Positions 60,401-64,000 of a stretch of DNA of 64,000 bases are shown here, piece by piece. Source of the stretch: Phascolarctobacterium sp. Lineage in GTDB: Bacteria > Bacillota > Negativicutes > Acidaminococcales > Acidaminococcaceae. The DNA lies in contig QAMT01000023.1 of NCBI GenBank assembly GCA_003150755.1, forward strand, positions 124,001 through 188,000. The letters run 5' to 3'. The notes under the pieces were generated by a model. It saw only the letters and a program-made list of their open reading frames with translations. It had not been told where the DNA came from and did not search any database. The translations under genes and the position numbers were made by a program. Numbering within the stretch: the stretch's first letter is position 1; each line of letters opens with the position of its first letter.

Positions 60401-61738
60401 AAAAGCAGCTAATTTTTCGATAATAATATTTTCGCTGCCGATTTTTGCTTCAAAATCAACGTCGTTCATCATTAAATCGCGCCAGCCAAGAAGATCCATA
60501 TTACCGGCCACCGTCAGCGCAGTTTCGCCCTTCATGCCTGTCTGCCCATGTACTGCAAGCAGACCGTCCAGCGCAATTGTGTCTTCCGGGCGCTCAGGCA
60601 AAGCAAAGTCCTTAATGCCGGCTGCATTCAGCACGGCAAATAATTCACCGTCATTTATATTATACTCGCCGTCCAAGCGTAAATGCCCATTGGCAACATT
60701 AACACCAGCCTCGTCAATCATTACGCGGCTGTCTACAACGGTAAACGGCAAACGCAAACCAGTAAGCTTTTCACCGTTCAGCGCCAGCTCTTTTGCTTCT
60801 AATTCACCTTTGCCCTGTATTTTTTCCAAATCGGCAAAATCAAGCTCACAATTAAGTTCCGCTGTATTATCATCAACAGTCAATGTAAGGCCGTCAATTT
60901 CCACAGCGCGGTCAGTTACTTCCAGCCCGCCTGCAAGTTTTACAGGCAGCGGTTCGCCGCCAAGCAGCGCTTCAGCAGCAAGCGCAACCTGCCCTTTGCC
61001 GTTCAGCTTAGTATTTTCGCCGTCATTTTCCCAAATCAGGTTCAGCCCGTCAACTTCACCGGCAAAATTCTGTATCGGGGCGTAAGCCGCCGCAAAATCA
61101 GCAAATTCTGTCAGACCAAACTTATCAGTTTTTAAGGTCAGTTTGCCGTGCGCATTAGTATCAACCACACCAGCAACCTTTAATTCGTCTCCGCTGCAAA
61201 CAACAATGCCGTCCACGGCAAAATTAGGGTTGCCGCCGCCATCTACCGAAGCATTAACGCCAAAATCCCAGCTGCCGTGCGGCGTAGCTACATGCACAAC
61301 GCCGTCCTGCAAAGCCAGGTAACCATAAAACGGTGTTTCCGATGAATCCGAAGGCTTTAAAAAATCACGCAGGTTCCATTCATCCTGCTCGTTCATCTCT
61401 AAATACAGCTGCGGCTCAAACAATATAACTTCGCTCAGGGCACGGGCAGGCGCAGCCAAAGCACGCAAAGGCGAAATCCCGAATTTTGCCTCCGGAATTT
61501 CAGCAATAAGTGCACCGTCATCACCTGTTACAGCAATGCCGTAAGCTGTAAACTCCAGCCTGCCATTCCAGTCAAAACGCTCAACCGTTACAGTGCCGTT
61601 TATATAATTTTTTGACATGGTTTCTACCAGCTGCGGAACCTGCGCCAGATACTGCGGAGCGACAAATTTTACCGCCCACGCATACAGCGCCGCCGTTGCC
61701 AGCAAAACCAGCAAAAATATTTTCAAAAGCCTGTTCAT
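57449..61738 (-). CDS. tamB: TamB-like translocation and assembly protein (AsmA/DUF490)
   Basis: Protein of 1429 residues. N-terminal anchor (about 4-24), a very long stretch of beta-rich repeats that would make a hydrophobic groove, and a C-terminal DUF490 domain (about 1080-1429) with GGLHVTGSTVYTNISGNVKV and QDQIIKMLTLQREVTG. TamB-type proteins bridge inner and outer membranes and carry phospholipids or help insert outer-membrane proteins. No tamA is adjacent; BamA, encoded two genes on, may be the outer partner as suggested for phyla without TamA. Confidence 0.93.
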   Translation of the reverse strand: MNRLLKIFLLVLLATAALYAWAVKFVAPQYLAQVPQLVETMSKNYINGTVTVERFDWNGRLEFTAYGIAVTGDDGALIAEIPEAKFGISPLRALAAPARALSEVILFEPQLYLEMNEQDEWNLRDFLKPSDSSETPFYGYLALQDGVVHVATPHGSWDFGVNASVDGGGNPNFAVDGIVVCSGDELKVAGVVDTNAHGKLTLKTDKFGLTEFADFAAAYAPIQNFAGEVDGLNLIWENDGENTKLNGKGQVALAAEALLGGEPLPVKLAGGLEVTDRAVEIDGLTLTVDDNTAELNCELDFADLEKIQGKGELEAKELALNGEKLTGLRLPFTVVDSRVMIDEAGVNVANGHLRLDGEYNINDGELFAVLNAAGIKDFALPERPEDTIALDGLLAVHGQTGMKGETALTVAGNMDLLGWRDLMMNDVDFEAKIGSENIIIEKLAAFAGDGGALNMTGQAAFDGSFSGSGRMLDFPLDSFFTAAGQNGSGTATAGFRFNGDLNNINFYASTQVKNIHLLGLVFPEAHGEIDMTGSVLTLTDYRVAMEQGYNLINGYVDIAGEEPVVGLTVSTSGIRAEPLVAVAAPDVKLTGNIDNEISIMGPVSAPYIEGSLMLTDGSAEGFLIDQISAAYSYAPDGSVRLTNGYVKALSTEALLSGTMDAAQNLDFTVDITDMDLNALPIRDETLDLDGFADAHGSLTGTLAQPRFDGSISSNSVFINGEELKNIAGTLTADGQHNNHVEASFEQSPDGLFAAELTLDAVEQNMFGKVEFLYGNLRSIMKMARVDLGIEGVADGRLNINPNGKGSGIFADMRVSEIKVKDLSYDAMRFKGRLQNGILNFDELKLTESKPEDNGTAPAAEPGFLEAGGWVNLHDNSLAVKATANNANPAIVPALLDYPLELGGKINMNVDLSGSLDNPQGTANLEVTDGSVEGIGFDALTAQMSLADDNLKLENALLSKDIYKLTASGDMPLDLLRSQEQRRNPNAAMNIRINLDNARLGLLHLLTPMVEWGVGETLGSVTLSGTLEEPLVYGEIRMNDGSLKLKDAYTVFDNINLNVAFTGNEISLNEFSMQMGKGSVTAAGNYALRAEEDKTYVINAAFKDAEFASEIFTGRINGTAGISPQRYFIRTDTEEGSRRGGVAYRPFVQADIRLDDVVVNMPTIPELSEGSSNYGMDVKVTLGPKIHLYNKYLYDLWLFGGLHVTGSTVYTNISGNVKVDRGTITYLRTPFEIQNASVAWPVPGDILPTVNLDARARFRRYDIFLRVNGPLEQMQMILRSDPSLTQDQIIKMLTLQREVTGTDQGVTQDDFQNLMSVGLEMTVLGDVEEIFKETLGLNEFMIYSGRLRTGHSLTQDGGDLTEDEKDQYNILVSKYLTDNLLVGYTVSDDSEHESIFAQYDISRHLSINYERNKDYDTTEDWYGMEYKITF

Positions 61739-61817
61739 ACTCTGCCTCCGCAGAAAAATTATAATTTAACAGTTTATTTATTCTACGTTAAAAATAATCT
61801 TCCTGCCGTTTTAAAAC

Positions 61818-61861
61818 AGAAAAAGCACTGCACCTTAAATTTTACAAGATGCAATGCTTTT
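61818..61861 (-). terminator. Terminator of the tolC-like gene
   Basis: Minus strand AAAAGCATTGCA paired with TGCAGTGCTTTT (61861-61821) and a T-run, 17 bases after the stop. Confidence 0.75.
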
Positions 61862-61877
61862 CAATGCAATTTAATTT

Positions 61878-63353
61878 TTATTCAGCAGCCTGCTCTACAG
61901 CATTTTCTTCTGCCGGAGCAGTTTCAGCTGCCGGCTGTTCTGCCTGTTCTTGTGCAGGCTGTTCAGCTTCGGCTGCTTCTGTGTTTTCCGTTGCTGCAAC
62001 ATCCTCAACCGGCGCCGGGAAAGTACGCGGTTCGGGTACAGGCACGCCAACACCCATAGAAGTATTGAGCGCTGCTTTAGAAGTATTGTAGTCATACAGA
62101 GCCTTTACATAGTTGGTTTTAGCTTCCGTCAGGGCAACCTGTGCGTCCATAACGTCGATATTGGTGCCAACACCGGCCTGATAACGTACAACTGCAATGT
62201 GGTAATCTTCTTCTGCCTGTGCAACAGCTACCTGCGTAGTGCTGATGCGTTTTTCTGCCTCGCGCATGCCAAGATAATCTGTGCGCACTTCAAGTTCTAC
62301 GGCGTCCTGAATCTGGCGCTGGCTTTCTTTGGCTTTCGCCAGATTTTCCTGTGCTGCATGGATTTTCGACCAGGTTACACCACTGTCGAAAATGTTCATG
62401 CTGGCAGTTACGCCAACAGCCCAGTTCTCGTCATCATCGCCAGGCCAGTTGCTGCCATCGCCGCCCCAATAATTGCCTGCCGTAGCGTTGATTTTAGGCA
62501 TATGCCCACTGCGTGCTACAACCAGTGCAGCTTCGGCAGCATCAATAGCATATTCCGCCTGTTTAAGTTCCGGGCGGTGGTCCTTGCTGTAAGCCAGGCA
62601 ATAAGCCATATCGTTATCATAAGGAACATACTGTAAACTGTCCTTTAAAATCAAAGTCGTATCCAGCGGCGTGCCGATAATATTGTTCAGCGTTGCTTCT
62701 GCAACGTCATAGGAATTGGCAGCACTGATATAATCCTGCTTGGCATTGGCCAGTTCTACTTCACTGCGCAGCACATCGGCGCGGGCTACAATGCCGACAT
62801 TGTACTGGGCAATTACATTATCCAGATGCGCCTGCAGACGGTCAACTGATTCCTGGCACAGCGTTTTCATATTGCCTGCGTCAAGCATACCAAAATAACC
62901 GTTAGTAGCAGTTTCTTTCATTTCAATGTAGGCCTGCTCCTCAGCAGAAAGCATGCTGCGGTAATTAGCCTTGGCCTGGCCAATCTGCCCTTGCAATTCA
63001 CCGCCGGTAAATATCGGTAATGTAGCTGTAATGGAATTGCTGTGGTCATTACCAATACCTTTAGTCCAAATATTTAACTGTTGGTTATATTGAGGGTCAG
63101 CATAACCACCGCGAGTAGTTTGATGGTTAACGCTGATGCTGATGCCACGCGCACTCTTAGCCGCACTGTAATCAGCCTTGGCTGCTTTTCTGTTATATTC
63201 AGCAATCTTTACATTCGGATTGGTTAAAAGCGCCCTCTGAATGGTTTCGTCCAGGTCGAGCTCCAGAGTAGCGGCAAAGACGGACTGGGAGCACAGCAAG
63301 GTCAATGCCGCCGTTGCTGCCAATACGTTTTTGGCTTTTTTATAACTGAACAT
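61878..63353 (-). CDS. TolC-like outer-membrane efflux protein
   Basis: Outer-membrane channel of 491 residues. Signal peptide 1-27 (ends SVFA-A); two OEP repeats (about 30-235 and 245-430) with the usual long helices (LRSEVELANAKQDYISAANSY and IDVMDAQVALTEAKTNYVKA). The C-terminal 60 residues (after VPVPEP) are rich in Ala, Glu and Pro. It would join inner-membrane exporters. A dyad at its transcription start suggests repression by a TetR-type regulator encoded elsewhere. Confidence 0.92.
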   Translation of the reverse strand: MFSYKKAKNVLAATAALTLLCSQSVFAATLELDLDETIQRALLTNPNVKIAEYNRKAAKADYSAAKSARGISISVNHQTTRGGYADPQYNQQLNIWTKGIGNDHSNSITATLPIFTGGELQGQIGQAKANYRSMLSAEEQAYIEMKETATNGYFGMLDAGNMKTLCQESVDRLQAHLDNVIAQYNVGIVARADVLRSEVELANAKQDYISAANSYDVAEATLNNIIGTPLDTTLILKDSLQYVPYDNDMAYCLAYSKDHRPELKQAEYAIDAAEAALVVARSGHMPKINATAGNYWGGDGSNWPGDDDENWAVGVTASMNIFDSGVTWSKIHAAQENLAKAKESQRQIQDAVELEVRTDYLGMREAEKRISTTQVAVAQAEEDYHIAVVRYQAGVGTNIDVMDAQVALTEAKTNYVKALYDYNTSKAALNTSMGVGVPVPEPRTFPAPVEDVAATENTEAAEAEQPAQEQAEQPAAETAPAEENAVEQAAE

Positions 63354-63370
63354 TTCTATTTACCTCCAAT

Positions 63371-63390
63371 CATTGACTGGTTAGTCAGTG
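63371..63390 (-). promoter_or_regulatory. Operator-like dyad at the tolC-like transcription start
   Basis: CATTGACT-GGTT-AGTCAGTG: eight-base arms matching at seven positions, covering about +1 to +19 of the predicted transcript. The form resembles TetR/AcrR-family operators (TGACT...AGTCA). Confidence 0.5.
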
Positions 63391-63395
63391 CTTAA

Positions 63396-63424
63396 ATTTT
63401 ATATTTTTTATTTGCAAAAGTCAA
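63396..63424 (-). promoter_or_regulatory. Promoter of the tolC-like gene
   Basis: Minus strand TTGACT (63424-63419), 17-base spacer, TAAAAT (63401-63396). Confidence 0.75.
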
Positions 63425-63450
63425 CTATTTTTTCTAAAGTTAACAAAATT

Positions 63451-64000
63451 TTAAAAATATGTGCGCACACCAACATAGGTATTGTTTTTGCTGCCGTGAC
63501 GCAAATCAGTCTGCTCACCCAGCAGCGAAAAATTATCATTGAGTTTCAGCTCGCCGCCAAGTTTTACCTTGGCATCGTCAAAATCATATACCTGCGTATA
63601 CAGGCGGAAGCGGTCGGCAACGTCATAACCAAGGCCCACGCCAAACTCGCCCTGCATAGCGCCCATGCTTACATCGGCGGCGCCCAGCTCCTTGCCGAAC
63701 TGCAAATCAAGCTTGTTGCTGCCGCCAAGGTCATAGCCGCCCAGGTAAAAAAAAGTGTCGTCCTGCGGGCGCAGGGTTACGCCTAAATTGCTGCGCCAGT
63801 CGCCGCCTTCCACGCTGTGCGTAACATCAGCGCTGATTTCGGCCGTTTCCAAAACGCCCAGCATACGGTTAGCCTTTTCGCTGGCTTCGCGCGCATTGTG
63901 CAGCGTTGCTTTTAAATCGTCCTCCGTTTGCGGGTCGCTGGCAACCTTTTCCAAAAGCTTGCTGGCTTCTTCAATGCGGGCGCTGGTTTTAGCCATGTTC
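63451..64000 (-). CDS. C-terminal part of an MlaD-like protein with outer-membrane barrel (cut by edge)
   Basis: The 183 visible residues stay open to the window edge. They begin with a helix rich in Lys, Glu and Ala, then about 120 residues of alternating strands (NLGVTLRPQDDTFFYLGGYD, LDLQFGKELGAADVSM, FGVGLGYDVADRFRLYTQVY) ending in VRTYF, a terminal aromatic typical of barrel proteins. This fits the Negativicutes MlaD form, where an MCE domain, a long helix and a C-terminal barrel span the envelope to move phospholipids (described in Veillonella). The MCE domain is outside the window, so this is inference from the end and from the gene neighbourhood. Confidence 0.6.
   Translation of the reverse strand, partial: NMAKTSARIEEASKLLEKVASDPQTEDDLKATLHNAREASEKANRMLGVLETAEISADVTHSVEGGDWRSNLGVTLRPQDDTFFYLGGYDLGGSNKLDLQFGKELGAADVSMGAMQGEFGVGLGYDVADRFRLYTQVYDFDDAKVKLGGELKLNDNFSLLGEQTDLRHGSKNNTYVGVRTYF

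Noticed and set aside
1..64000. Search for CRISPR arrays, insertion sequences, integrases, phage genes or an origin
   Set aside because: No direct repeat arrays, transposase or integrase motifs, attachment-site duplications or DnaA-box clusters were seen; tRNA genes are not followed by integrase-like genes.

Overview
The window looks like chromosome of a diderm Firmicute (class Negativicutes; an Acidaminococcaceae member such as Phascolarctobacterium is my best guess, by inference only). Firmicute-style RNA regulation (T-box, yybP-ykoY riboswitches, CIRCE, strong AGGAGG ribosome binding sites, TTGACA-N17-TATAAT promoters) sits beside a full lipopolysaccharide and outer-membrane assembly cluster. 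Almost all genes lie on the minus strand. I see no phage, insertion sequence or CRISPR array.

Left part (1-16.7 kb): an OmpR-type two-component system cut by the window edge, a sodium:solute symporter, tRNA-Arg, then two divergent units each led by a yybP-ykoY Mn2+ riboswitch (a GDT1-type exporter and a P-type cation ATPase). Next come a CUT1 sugar ABC transporter operon with a TIM-barrel isomerase, and a TRAP transporter plus PEP mutase/isocitrate lyase-family enzyme under a T-box whose specifier reads as Leu CUC.

Middle (16.8-31 kb): lemA with a TPM-domain gene, an AT-rich MBOAT/SGNH O-acylation pair, hsp20 with CIRCE, a MerR-controlled cassette that pairs two SMR transporter subunits with a degenerate, apparently inactive P1B-ATPase-like protein, a secreted protein with an internal repeat, a PuuD-like hydrolase with an APC permease, two tRNA-Ser genes, an AlkA-like glycosylase, a UshA-like nucleotidase and a cyclodeaminase.

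Right part (31-64 kb, all minus strand): the outer-membrane cluster. In transcription order: mlaD-like (partial), tolC-like, tamB, an alternative sigma factor, a single-span membrane protein, bamA, an unknown outer-membrane protein, three ompH/skp paralogues, lpxD, an lpxL-type acyltransferase, lpxC, fabZ, lpxA, lpxI, then after a terminator and new promoter lpxB, msbA, a waaA-lpxK fusion, kdsB, kdsA, kdsD, kdsC, lpxL, lptC, lptA, lptB, lptF/G, a DUF3084 gene and a YqgF-like nuclease. Together these make Kdo-lipid A, flip it, carry it across the envelope and insert outer-membrane proteins. The most unusual items are the Leu T-box on a TRAP/lyase operon, the pseudo-P-type ATPase, and the sigma factor with a candidate membrane partner next to bamA.
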